DNA from: Steroidobacteraceae bacterium
Lineage (GTDB): Bacteria; Pseudomonadota; Gammaproteobacteria; Steroidobacterales; Steroidobacteraceae
DNA length: 64,000 nt
NCBI GenBank assembly: GCA_019187185.1
Contig: JABAQU010000014.1
Coordinates: 1-64,000, forward strand
Direction: 5' to 3'
The notes under the pieces were generated by a model, which was not told the origin of the DNA, ran no database searches, and worked only from the letters and a program-made list of their open reading frames with translations. Shown here in pieces: positions 34,897 through 41,871 of this stretch. Each line of letters begins with the position of its first letter. Position 1 is the stretch's first letter. Position numbers and translations under genes: made by a program.

Positions 34897-35634
34897 TTAC
34901 AGGCGCAGGAGGCGGGCCGCGGTCGACCCGTCCTCCTCCGCGGTGCGAATGGCCTTCACCTGCAACTCGAAGCGTCGCGCGAGTTCGATCATCTCGACCA
35001 TCGCGCCCGCCGCATCGACGTTGCTCGACTCGAGCACGCCCGATGCGAGCCGCACCGAGGCGTCGGCCGGCGCCGCAACGTTGTCCCTGGTGCGAAACAG
35101 CCCGTCGTCGCCGCGCTCGAGCGTCTCGATGGGCGGCTTGACCAGCTTGATGCGACCGACCACGGCCGTGGTTTCCGGGCCCTGGCCGAGCGGCACGACC
35201 GACAGCGACCCGTCGGCGCCCACCAGCACGGAACCGTGGGGCGGGACCGAAATGGGCCCACCGTCACCGAGGACGGTGTCACCCGCGCCGTTGCGCAGAA
35301 GCCCATCGGTGTCGATGCGCAGGTCGCCGGCGCGCGTATAGGCCTCGCTGCCGTCGGCCGCCTGCACCGCGATCCAGCCTTCTCCCTGTACGGCCACGTC
35401 GAGATCGCGACCGGTCGCCTGCAGCGCGCCTGCCGTCGTGTCCCAGCCGATCGTCGCATTCGTGGCATAGCTGCGCGACGCGTAACCGCTGCCTTCGACG
35501 GCACGCGTCTGGAACGCGGCGAGGTCGGCGCGAAAGCCCACCGTGCTCGCATTGGCGAGGTTGTGGCTGTTCACGGCCTGGGCGCGCAATGTTTCCTTGG
35601 CGCCCGTCATCGCGACGTAGAGATACTTGTCCAT
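34897..35634 (-). CDS. flgF: Proximal rod protein FlgF
   Basis: This 245-residue rod protein starts MDKYLYVAMTGAKETLRAQA, followed by NSHNLANASTVGFRADLAAF. The C-terminus carries AMVEMIELARRFELQVKAIR. ATG 35634 shares a base with the flgE stop; the open frame upstream is a shadow of flgE. Confidence 0.96.
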   Translation of the reverse strand: MDKYLYVAMTGAKETLRAQAVNSHNLANASTVGFRADLAAFQTRAVEGSGYASRSYATNATIGWDTTAGALQATGRDLDVAVQGEGWIAVQAADGSEAYTRAGDLRIDTDGLLRNGAGDTVLGDGGPISVPPHGSVLVGADGSLSVVPLGQGPETTAVVGRIKLVKPPIETLERGDDGLFRTRDNVAAPADASVRLASGVLESSNVDAAGAMVEMIELARRFELQVKAIRTAEEDGSTAARLLRL

Positions 35635-36845
35635 CAGCGGATGTTGATGATCGTCTGGGTGATCTGGTCGGCAGTCGAGATCATCTGGGCGTTCGCCTGA
35701 AAGTTGCGCTGCGCGACGATCATGTTGACGAGCTGCTGCGTGATCTCGACATTCGACGCCTCGAGTGCCCCGGACTGGATCGAGCCGAAGCCCGAACTGC
35801 CGGCCGTGCCGCGTTGCGCACTGCCCGAAGTGAATGTCTCGCCCCACTGGGTGTCGCCGAGCTTCTGCAGGCCCTGCACGTTCGCGAAATTGGTGATGGC
35901 CACCTGGCCGAGCGCGATCGAGCGACCGTTGGTGTACCGGGCACTCACGACACCGGTCGCGTCGACATCGATGCCGCTCAGGGCGCCGGTCGTGAAGCCG
36001 TCCTGCGAGAACTGCACGCCGAAGTTGCTGCCGTACTGCGTGGCTCCGCGCAGGTCGAGCGTCAGCGCCATTGGCGCGGCACCCGTGGTCGGCGCATGCG
36101 GCGGAAATGCGATGGTGCCCGCCGCCGGCGTGACGAGCGCGCCGCTGCTGTTGAACGTCAGCGACTGCGGTGTGCCGACCGCCGCGCCGTCGGTGTACGC
36201 CTGCACGGTCCACTCGTTCGCGACCGCACCCTTGACGAAATAGAAGCTCGTCGTGTGCGCGGCGCCGAGCGAGTCGTATACCGTCATCGACGTCTGGCGA
36301 TTGAAGCTCGTCGCATCGGCCGGGTCGAACGCATTGGCCGGTGCCACGGCATCGGCCGGCAGGTTGAGCGCCATCGTGACCGTGGAGGTCGCCTGTGGCG
36401 CGCTCTCGTTTGTCACGAGGCGCAGGTCCGTCAGGCCACCCGTGTTGAAGCCGCCGTTGGCGAGCGGCGGAAACACCTGCAGCCGTGCACCGGTCGAACT
36501 GACGACATAGCCCTGGTTGTCGGCCCTGAACGCACCGGCGCGCGAGTACGCGAGGGCGCCTCCATCGCTCAGCGTGAAGAAGCCGTCGCCCGACAGCGCG
36601 AGGTCGAGATTGCTGTCGGTGAAATCGATATTGCCCTGCGAGAACTGCTGGGCGACCGAGGCCACTTTCACGCCGTTGCCGGTCGCGGTGTTCGATACGC
36701 CGAACGGCGTGACGGCAAAGAGGTCGGCAAACTCGGTGCGCGAACTCTTGAAGCCGGTCGTCGAGCCGTTCGCGATGTTGTTCGCGGTGACTGCGAGGTC
36801 GCTGGAGGCGGCATTCAGGCCGCTGAGTGCGATCGTGAAAGGCAT
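35634..36845 (-). CDS. flgE: Flagellar hook protein FlgE
   Basis: The protein has 403 residues, close to the E. coli length. The N-terminal SGLNAASSDLAVTANNIANG and the C-terminal QQLVNMIVAQRNFQANAQMI form the hook core helices. The middle holds the outer hook domains. It lies 31 bases after flgD. Confidence 0.97.
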   Translation of the reverse strand: MPFTIALSGLNAASSDLAVTANNIANGSTTGFKSSRTEFADLFAVTPFGVSNTATGNGVKVASVAQQFSQGNIDFTDSNLDLALSGDGFFTLSDGGALAYSRAGAFRADNQGYVVSSTGARLQVFPPLANGGFNTGGLTDLRLVTNESAPQATSTVTMALNLPADAVAPANAFDPADATSFNRQTSMTVYDSLGAAHTTSFYFVKGAVANEWTVQAYTDGAAVGTPQSLTFNSSGALVTPAAGTIAFPPHAPTTGAAPMALTLDLRGATQYGSNFGVQFSQDGFTTGALSGIDVDATGVVSARYTNGRSIALGQVAITNFANVQGLQKLGDTQWGETFTSGSAQRGTAGSSGFGSIQSGALEASNVEITQQLVNMIVAQRNFQANAQMISTADQITQTIINIR

Positions 36846-36876
36846 GGTGTCGGAACTCCCTGCGGATGATTGGTGG

Positions 36877-37563
36877 TCAGAACACCCGGCGCACGTCGGC
36901 GAGCGTCACGGGACCGGCGCCGGCGGTGTTCAGGGTGAGCGCATACGTGCCCGAATCGATGCTGACGCTCGCGACGAGGTCGGCGATCAGCGTGTCCGCG
37001 GCCTGGTTGACCCCCGCCACCGTGGCTGTCGCATCGATCGAGTAGACTCCGGGCGGTGCCGTCGTGCCGTCGCTGGCGGTACCGTCCCAGCTGAAGAGCG
37101 TGGTGCCGTCGGTCGGTGCCACCTGCAGCGTGCGCACGAGCTCGCCGCCGGCATTGCGGACATTGACCGTAACCGAGGTCGCACCGGTCGGCGTCGCGAC
37201 GCCGCCGACAATCGAGCCGTCGGCCGCCAATGTTGCGCGACTGCCCTCGAGCAGCACGTAGCGACCGACGAGCGACGCACCGTCGAGCATGGCCGAACTC
37301 TTGATGCCGGCCGTGAGCGAGGCGAGCGAGGCGTTCATTTCCTGCACGCCCGACACCTGGCTGAACTGCGCGAGCTGGCTGACGAACTGCGTCGAGTCGA
37401 GCGGCTTCAGCGGATCCTGGTTCTTCAGCTGCGTCGTCAGCAGCATCAGGAAATCCTGCTGGTCGAGCGACGCGTCGCCCTTGCCCGCCGCGCCGGCCTG
37501 CACGGTGTCGAAGCCGAGGCCCGCGTACGGATTCGTGCTGCGGTCCGCCTGTATCGTGCTCAC
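36877..37563 (-). CDS. flgD: Hook cap / hook assembly protein FlgD
   Basis: This 228-residue protein has an N-terminal segment with the characteristic QQDFLMLLTTQLKNQDPLKP followed by a FlgD_ig-like C-terminal domain (TLFSWDGTASDGTTAPPGVY). It starts at GTG 37563, overlapping the flgC stop as GTGA. FlgD is a removable scaffold for hook polymerisation. Confidence 0.96.
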   Translation of the reverse strand: MSTIQADRSTNPYAGLGFDTVQAGAAGKGDASLDQQDFLMLLTTQLKNQDPLKPLDSTQFVSQLAQFSQVSGVQEMNASLASLTAGIKSSAMLDGASLVGRYVLLEGSRATLAADGSIVGGVATPTGATSVTVNVRNAGGELVRTLQVAPTDGTTLFSWDGTASDGTTAPPGVYSIDATATVAGVNQAADTLIADLVASVSIDSGTYALTLNTAGAGPVTLADVRRVF

Positions 37564-37988
37564 GACTGGCCGAGCCTCAGGGTCGCCATCAGCAGGGACT
37601 TCGCCGTATCCATGACTTCGACGTTGTTCTGGTAACTGCGTGACGCGGAAATCATGTCGACCATCTCCTCGACGACATTGACATTGGGCGCGTACACATA
37701 GCCTTCCGCGTTCGCGAGCGGATTGCCGGGCTCGTAGCGGGCGGTCGGCGCGGCGTCGCTCTCGACGATGCCGCGCACGCGCACGGCACCGCCGTTGCCG
37801 TCCGCGGCACGCGCTCCCGTGGTTGCCTGTCGCACCGCCTCGAAGACGGGGTGACGCGCCCGGTAGACCGACGCGGCGTCTCCGCCGACACTGTCGGCGT
37901 TCGCGAGATTGCTCGCGACCGTGTTGAGCCGCACGGACTGGGCTGCCATGCCCGAGCCGGCGATGTCGAAGATCCTGAATGACGACAT
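37560..37988 (-). CDS. flgC: Proximal rod protein FlgC
   Basis: This 142-residue protein has the N-terminal IAGSGMAAQSVRLNTVASNL and ANADS segments, and the C-terminal VVEEMVDMISASRSYQNNVE, as in FlgC. It follows flgB by 18 bases. Confidence 0.97.
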   Translation of the reverse strand: MSSFRIFDIAGSGMAAQSVRLNTVASNLANADSVGGDAASVYRARHPVFEAVRQATTGARAADGNGGAVRVRGIVESDAAPTARYEPGNPLANAEGYVYAPNVNVVEEMVDMISASRSYQNNVEVMDTAKSLLMATLRLGQS

Positions 37989-38006
37989 GGTGGTGCTCCT
38001 GGGGCG

Positions 38007-38411
38007 CTACTGTCCTGTGATCGCGGTCATCAGGCTGCGAAAGCGCGCATTGAGGAACGTGAGCGTCGCCTGGTAGCGGACCGCGTTCTCGGCGAATGCC
38101 GCCTGTTCGAGCTGCGGTTCGACCGTGTTGCCGTCGAGCGAGGGCGCGAGCGGCGTGCGATAGCGCAGCGCCACAGCCGCATCGCCAGCAGCACTGTCGG
38201 TCGACAGATGGCCGCCCGATGTCCGCGCCAGTGGCAGCGCGGCGCGCGGATCGCCGGCGGCAGCGAGTGCCGCACGAAAATCGATGTCGCGTGCCTTGAA
38301 TCCGGGTGTGTCCGCGTTTGCGAGATTGTTCGCAATCAGTTCGGTGCGCTTTGCGCCGAGCGCGAGCGCTTGCGGATGCACACCGAGATAGGCGTCAAGA
38401 TCGAATCGCAT
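38007..38411 (-). CDS. flgB: Proximal rod protein FlgB
   Basis: This 134-residue protein has HPQALALGAKRTELIANNLA followed by NADTPGFKARDIDF, and a C-terminal helix TLTFLNARFRSLMTAITGQ. It is the first gene of the flgBCDEFGHIJKL operon, with a sigma-54 promoter about 40 bases upstream. Confidence 0.97.
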   Translation of the reverse strand: MRFDLDAYLGVHPQALALGAKRTELIANNLANADTPGFKARDIDFRAALAAAGDPRAALPLARTSGGHLSTDSAAGDAAVALRYRTPLAPSLDGNTVEPQLEQAAFAENAVRYQATLTFLNARFRSLMTAITGQ

Positions 38412-38450
38412 GTCGGTTCCACCGTCAGAAATCTGACTGCCTGCATGCGG

Positions 38451-38466
38451 AGCAAACGCTGTGCCA
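38451..38466 (-). promoter_or_regulatory. Sigma-54 promoter of the flgB operon
   Basis: The minus strand reads TGGCACAGCGTTTGCT, matching TGGCAC-N5-TTGCW with GG-N10-GC. The predicted start is 38440, 29 bases before the flgB ATG. It is the best sigma-54 element in the window. Confidence 0.88.
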
Positions 38467-38519
38467 CCACGCGCCCGGGGCGCGACTCCCGGCGCTACGG
38501 GTGCCGCCCCGCCTCCGGG

Positions 38520-38537
38520 GCGTGACGTACATCACGC
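38520..38537. promoter_or_regulatory. Palindrome midway between flgB and flgA promoters
   Basis: GCGTGA-CGTACA-TCACGC is a perfect 6+6 inverted repeat with a 6-base spacer, containing the CRP-family core GTGA-N6-TCAC. Its centre (38528.5) lies 88.5 bases from both predicted sigma-54 start sites (38440 minus and 38617 plus). It could bind an enhancer protein serving both operons, or a CRP/Clp-type regulator. Confidence 0.6.
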
Positions 38538-38590
38538 AGCTGCGGCAAATCCTTGCCGCCGTGCCGGCAGGTCGTGAGCTGCCCACGCGG

Positions 38591-38606
38591 TGGCACGCGA
38601 CCTGCA
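38591..38606 (+). promoter_or_regulatory. Candidate sigma-54 promoter of flgA
   Basis: TGGCACGCGACCTGCA has GG-N10-GC spacing and differs from consensus mainly at the first T of TTGC. The predicted start is 38617, one base before the flgA ATG, so the message would be almost leaderless. Symmetry with the flgB promoter about the palindrome supports it. Confidence 0.6.
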
Positions 38607-38617
38607 CGTTTGCCGGC

Positions 38618-39334
38618 ATGTTCCGACGAGGTGTACCCGCACTCTTCCTGCTCGCGCTCACGGCGGCATGCCGTCTGGCACAGGCGCAGTTGCAGGCCGT
38701 CGAGGACCCCGCGCGCATCGCGGCGGCAGCCGAGCACTTCGTCCTGCGGGAGCTGCCGGCAACGTCGCGCGCCTCGGCACGCGTGCGCGCCGCGGCGCTC
38801 GACGCGCGACTGCGGCTCGCCCGCTGCAACGGCCCGCTCGAAGCGGCCTGGTCGCCGGGAGCCGTACCGAGTGCCCGTACGACTGTCCGGGTGAGCTGCA
38901 CCGGGAGTGCGGCCTGGCGCATCAACGTACCCGTCACGCTGAGGAGCCGCGTCGAAGCCCTGGTGCTCGTCGCGCCGGCAGCCCGCGGTGCCTCCCTCGG
39001 CGACGGTGACGTCGCCGTGAAAACCGTCCTGGTCGATGGCCTCGCGCACCTCTATATACGGTCGCTCGATGAAGTCGCGGGACGCCACCTGGCGCGCGCC
39101 GCACCGGCCGCAGTGCCTTTGCAGGCGACCTGGTTCGCCGCCGACAACATCATCAGGCGCGGCCAGGCGGTGACGCTGGTCGCCGCGGTCGATGGCGTGC
39201 GGATTCGCGCGGCGGGGCGTGCATTGAGCGACGGTGCCGCGCACGAGCGCGTCCGCGTGCAGAATCTCTCGTCGCTCAAGGTCGTCGAGGGCATCGTCGA
39301 AAACGACACCGAAGTGCGGGTCACGCCACGTTGA
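38618..39334 (+). CDS. flgA: Flagellar P-ring assembly chaperone FlgA
   Basis: This 238-residue periplasmic protein has a Sec signal peptide (ALFLLALTAACRLAQAQ, cleavage near residue 23). A C-terminal SAF domain follows, with ARGASLGDGDVAVKTVLVDG, RGQAVTLVAAVDGVRIRAAG and RVRVQNLSSLKVVEGIV. ATG 38618 is chosen for the signal peptide; no ribosome site of good quality precedes it. It is divergent from flgB and upstream of flgMN. Confidence 0.94.
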   Translation: MFRRGVPALFLLALTAACRLAQAQLQAVEDPARIAAAAEHFVLRELPATSRASARVRAAALDARLRLARCNGPLEAAWSPGAVPSARTTVRVSCTGSAAWRINVPVTLRSRVEALVLVAPAARGASLGDGDVAVKTVLVDGLAHLYIRSLDEVAGRHLARAAPAAVPLQATWFAADNIIRRGQAVTLVAAVDGVRIRAAGRALSDGAAHERVRVQNLSSLKVVEGIVENDTEVRVTPR

Positions 39335-39356
39335 CCTGCGCCCAGGGTCCCGGATC

Positions 39357-39383
39357 TAAAGTATTCCACGGTCGCGCCGATAC
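39357..39383 (+). promoter_or_regulatory. Sigma-28 (FliA) promoter of flgM
   Basis: TAAAGTAT (39357-39364), an 11-base spacer and GCCGATAC (39376-39383) match the FliA consensus nearly perfectly. The start near 39390 gives a leader of about 24 bases before flgM. Confidence 0.9.
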
Positions 39384-39413
39384 AGCGGCTGACACGGACG
39401 GGAGAGTGCGCCG

Positions 39414-39743
39414 ATGGCAAACAAAATCAATGGATTAGATTCCAATCCTGCAAGAGCTTCTGAGACTACGGCCATCTCGCGCACGCGCTCGTCGACGGCG
39501 GGCGACGCCGGGTCCCGCGCGCCGGCCGATCCGGCCTCCGGCGTACGGATCACCGAAAGCGCGCGCCAGCTCGCGGCACTCGAGGCTGCAGTCAAGCGGC
39601 TGCCGCAGGTCGACGAGGCGCGCGTCGAGAAGATTCGCAAGGCCATCGAGGACGGCAGCTACACGATCGATGCAGAGGCGACGGCGACGAAGCTCCTCGT
39701 GTTCGAGCACGACCTCGACAGCCTCACCCGGACCACGAGGTAA
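39414..39743 (+). CDS. flgM: Anti-sigma-28 factor FlgM
   Basis: This 109-residue protein has a disordered Ser/Ala-rich N-terminus. The FliA-binding C-terminal half is VRITESARQLAALEAAVKRL, then VDEARVEKIRKAIEDGSYTI and the downstream ATKLLVFE helix. It starts MANKINGLDSN, as many FlgMs do. Expressed from a FliA promoter, it forms the usual feedback loop that is released when FlgM is exported through the finished hook. Confidence 0.95.
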   Translation: MANKINGLDSNPARASETTAISRTRSSTAGDAGSRAPADPASGVRITESARQLAALEAAVKRLPQVDEARVEKIRKAIEDGSYTIDAEATATKLLVFEHDLDSLTRTTR

Positions 39744-39752
39744 CCGCGCCGC

Positions 39753-40241
39753 ATGGACCCTGCCGTGACGCGCGAAGCGCTCGAACGACTCATCGACGAA
39801 CAGGCGGCGTGCCTCGCGCGCCTCGAGGAGATGCTCGAGCGTGAGCATCGCTGCCTCGTCGCTCGCGACATCGAATCGCTCGCCGCCGCCGGACGCGAAC
39901 GCCAGCAATGTGTCGGCGTGCTGTTGCGTCTCGACGCCGAGCGCTCGTCGCTTTGCCGGATGCTCGGCCACGCGCCCGATGCTGCAGGCATGCAGAAGCT
40001 GCTCGAATGGTGCGACCCGTCGAGCGAGCTCGGGCCGCGCTGGGCCACCTGCACGGAACACACCCGCCGTTGCCGCAAGTTGAACGATCGCAACGGCGCG
40101 CTCGCGACCGCGCAGCTGCGCAACCTCTCGGGCCGCCTCGACGCCCTCACCGCCGGCGCAGGACACCGCAAGGACACCTACGCGCCCCAAGGTGCTGCAC
40201 GTACAACGCCGAAGGGCCGCCTGCTCGCCGCGACCGTCTGA
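39753..40241 (+). CDS. flgN: FlgK/FlgL export chaperone FlgN
   Basis: This 162-residue helical protein has the FlgN pattern LERLIDEQAACLARLEEMLE, DIESLAAAGRERQQ and a C-terminal NDRNGALATAQLRNLSGRLD. It follows flgM by 9 bases and is probably cotranscribed. It escorts FlgK and FlgL to the export gate. Confidence 0.9.
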   Translation: MDPAVTREALERLIDEQAACLARLEEMLEREHRCLVARDIESLAAAGRERQQCVGVLLRLDAERSSLCRMLGHAPDAAGMQKLLEWCDPSSELGPRWATCTEHTRRCRKLNDRNGALATAQLRNLSGRLDALTAGAGHRKDTYAPQGAARTTPKGRLLAATV

Positions 40242-40265
40242 CCGTCCGGACAACGGGTGTATGCT
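40238..40265 (+). promoter_or_regulatory. Weak sigma-70-like promoter before the lipoprotein gene
   Basis: CTGACC at 40238-40243 and TATGCT at 40260-40265 are separated by 16 bases and lie directly behind flgN, about 27 bases before the lipoprotein ATG. Both hexamers are imperfect, so confidence is low. Confidence 0.3.
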
Positions 40266-40291
40266 GCGGACTCGGGTCACGAGGAGCAGCC

Positions 40292-40939
40292 ATGAAGAAC
40301 AGCGAATGGCGGATGGCGAACGACGCTCGGCCAGAGACGGGTGGCCGCCGGCCGGTTGTCGCGGGCATGCTCGCGGGCGCGGTCGTGAGTCTCGCGCTGG
40401 TGAGCTGCGGCGGTGCGCCGTCTGGTGCATCGAACGAGACGGCAGCGGCCGCGCCCGCAGCCTCTCCCGCGTCCACGGAATCGAGCGCTTCCGCGAAGCT
40501 GCCCGCCGAGGTCGAGGGCGCACTCGCGGCACGCGTGGAGGAGTGCACCGGAGCCGGTGGCGTGCCCCACACCAACAAGGCGGTCGAGCGCGCCGACCTC
40601 AATGGCGACGGCTACGAGGACTACGTGCTGTTCGCCGGCTGGATCGACTGCGAGAACGCCGCGAGCGTCTACGGCGATCGCGCAAAGCCGATCACGATTC
40701 TCGTCGGCGACGGCAAGGGCGGTGCCCGCGTGGCCCTCGAGAACTACGTGTATGACGCGCGCATCGAATCCACGGGCGCCGGCGCGAAAGCCTGGCTCAC
40801 CGTCTCGGGCGAGAACTGCGGGCGCCCGCCGGCGCCGGATTTCGCGAGCGAGGCGTTCTGCGAGCGTCCCATCGCATGGAATGCACAGGACGGGCGATTC
40901 GACTTCGCGCCGGTGTCGGCCGTCAGGATGATCGGCTAG
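40292..40939 (+). CDS. Putative lipoprotein with an EF-hand-like loop, function unknown
   Basis: This 215-residue protein has GAGGAG 5 bases before the ATG. A hydrophobic segment (about 22-38) ends in lipobox LVSC (Cys39), followed by an Ala/Ser/Pro-rich linker (40-72). A C-terminal domain carries DLNGDGYED at 102-110, a Ca-binding DxNxDGxxD pattern as in FG-GAP/EF-hand-like loops, plus several cysteines that could pair in the periplasm. In-frame starts at residues 8 or 26 would give a more normal signal peptide. I do not recognise the family. It overlaps the convergent kdsB by 17 bases and marks the edge of the flagellar island. Confidence 0.75.
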   Translation: MKNSEWRMANDARPETGGRRPVVAGMLAGAVVSLALVSCGGAPSGASNETAAAAPAASPASTESSASAKLPAEVEGALAARVEECTGAGGVPHTNKAVERADLNGDGYEDYVLFAGWIDCENAASVYGDRAKPITILVGDGKGGARVALENYVYDARIESTGAGAKAWLTVSGENCGRPPAPDFASEAFCERPIAWNAQDGRFDFAPVSAVRMIG

Positions 40940-41666
40940 CGAGATCCGCGGGCGTGTTGATGTCGCCGCCCGGCCGCTCCGCTGCCTCGACGACCTGGAT
41001 CGTGAGTCCGTGTTCGAGCGCCCGCAGCTGCTCGAGCTTCTCGAGCTGCTCGAGCCGGGTCGGCGCGAGCGATGCGACGCGCAGCAGTGCGCCGACCCGA
41101 TAGGCATAGAGGCCGATGTGGCGCTGCGCGCAGCGCCACGCCGCTTCGCCCGGCTCGGCGCCATGCGCCGCGTCCCGGTCCCACGGAATCGGGGCGCGGC
41201 TGAAATACAGCGCCCGCCCGGCCCCCGCGACGACGACTTTCACGACATTTGGATCGAGGTACTCGTCGCGCGACACGAGCGGCGTGGCGGCAGTGGCGAT
41301 GGCCGCCTCCGGATGCGACTCGAGCGCCGCAGCCACCTGGTCGATGATCGCCGCCGGCATCCACGGTTCGTCGCCCTGCAGGTTCACGACGATGTCGTCG
41401 GCGTGAAACCCGTGCCGGCGTGCAACCTCGGCGATGCGGTCGGTGCCGGAGGCATGGTCAGGTGCGGTCATGGAGACTTCGGCACCTGCGGCGCGCGCGG
41501 CGTCGGCAATGCGCGCATCGTCCGTCGCGACGATCACGCCCGCGGCGCGCGAGGCGCGCGCGCGCTCGTAGACGCGCACGATCATCGGCGCGCCGTCGAT
41601 CAAGGCCAGCGGCTTGCCCGGAAAGCGCGACGAACCCCAGCGCGCGGGTATGACGACACGGAACAT
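40923..41666 (-). CDS. kdsB: 3-deoxy-manno-octulosonate cytidylyltransferase KdsB
   Basis: This enzyme activates Kdo to CMP-Kdo for LPS inner-core synthesis; 247 residues. The N-terminal FRVVIPARWGSSRFPGKPLA (nucleotide-binding RxxSxRxPGKP), VATDD, NLQGDEPW and RHIGLYAYR motifs are all present. ATG 41666 is chosen for the start of this fold. A short Glu/Leu-rich insertion (LEQLEKLEQLRALEHG) is normal for the family. It is the last gene of the comEC-kdsB run. Confidence 0.97.
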   Translation of the reverse strand: MFRVVIPARWGSSRFPGKPLALIDGAPMIVRVYERARASRAAGVIVATDDARIADAARAAGAEVSMTAPDHASGTDRIAEVARRHGFHADDIVVNLQGDEPWMPAAIIDQVAAALESHPEAAIATAATPLVSRDEYLDPNVVKVVVAGAGRALYFSRAPIPWDRDAAHGAEPGEAAWRCAQRHIGLYAYRVGALLRVASLAPTRLEQLEKLEQLRALEHGLTIQVVEAAERPGGDINTPADLASRSS

Positions 41667-41673
41667 CGCGGTG

Positions 41674-41862
41674 TCAGCGCTCGAGCAGCGCGTCGTCGGC
41701 TGGCAGCGGCCTCGCCTCCTCGACCAGCATGATCGGCACGCCGTCGCGTATCGGGAACGCGAGCCGATCGATGCGGCAGACGAGCACGGCCGCGGCGCGA
41801 TGATGGACGACGGGCCCCTTGCAGAGCGGGCAGGCGATGATGTCGAGCAGTCGGGTATCCAA
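41674..41862 (-). CDS. ycaR: Trm112/YcaR-family small zinc-type protein
   Basis: This 62-residue protein starts MDTRLLDIIACPLCKGPVVH, contains a later single cysteine (VLVCRIDRLAFPIRDGVPIM) and ends ARPLPADD, the classic YcaR/Trm112 layout. It lies between lpxK and kdsB as in many gammaproteobacteria. Eukaryotic Trm112 activates methyltransferases; the bacterial role is not settled. Confidence 0.92.
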   Translation of the reverse strand: MDTRLLDIIACPLCKGPVVHHRAAAVLVCRIDRLAFPIRDGVPIMLVEEARPLPADDALLER

Positions 41863-41871
41863 GGGTGTCCC

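Noticed and set aside
38551-38566. Second sigma-54 element (GGCAAATCCTTGC) upstream of flgA
   Set aside because: The GG-to-GC spacing is 9, not 10, which sigma-54 does not tolerate well.
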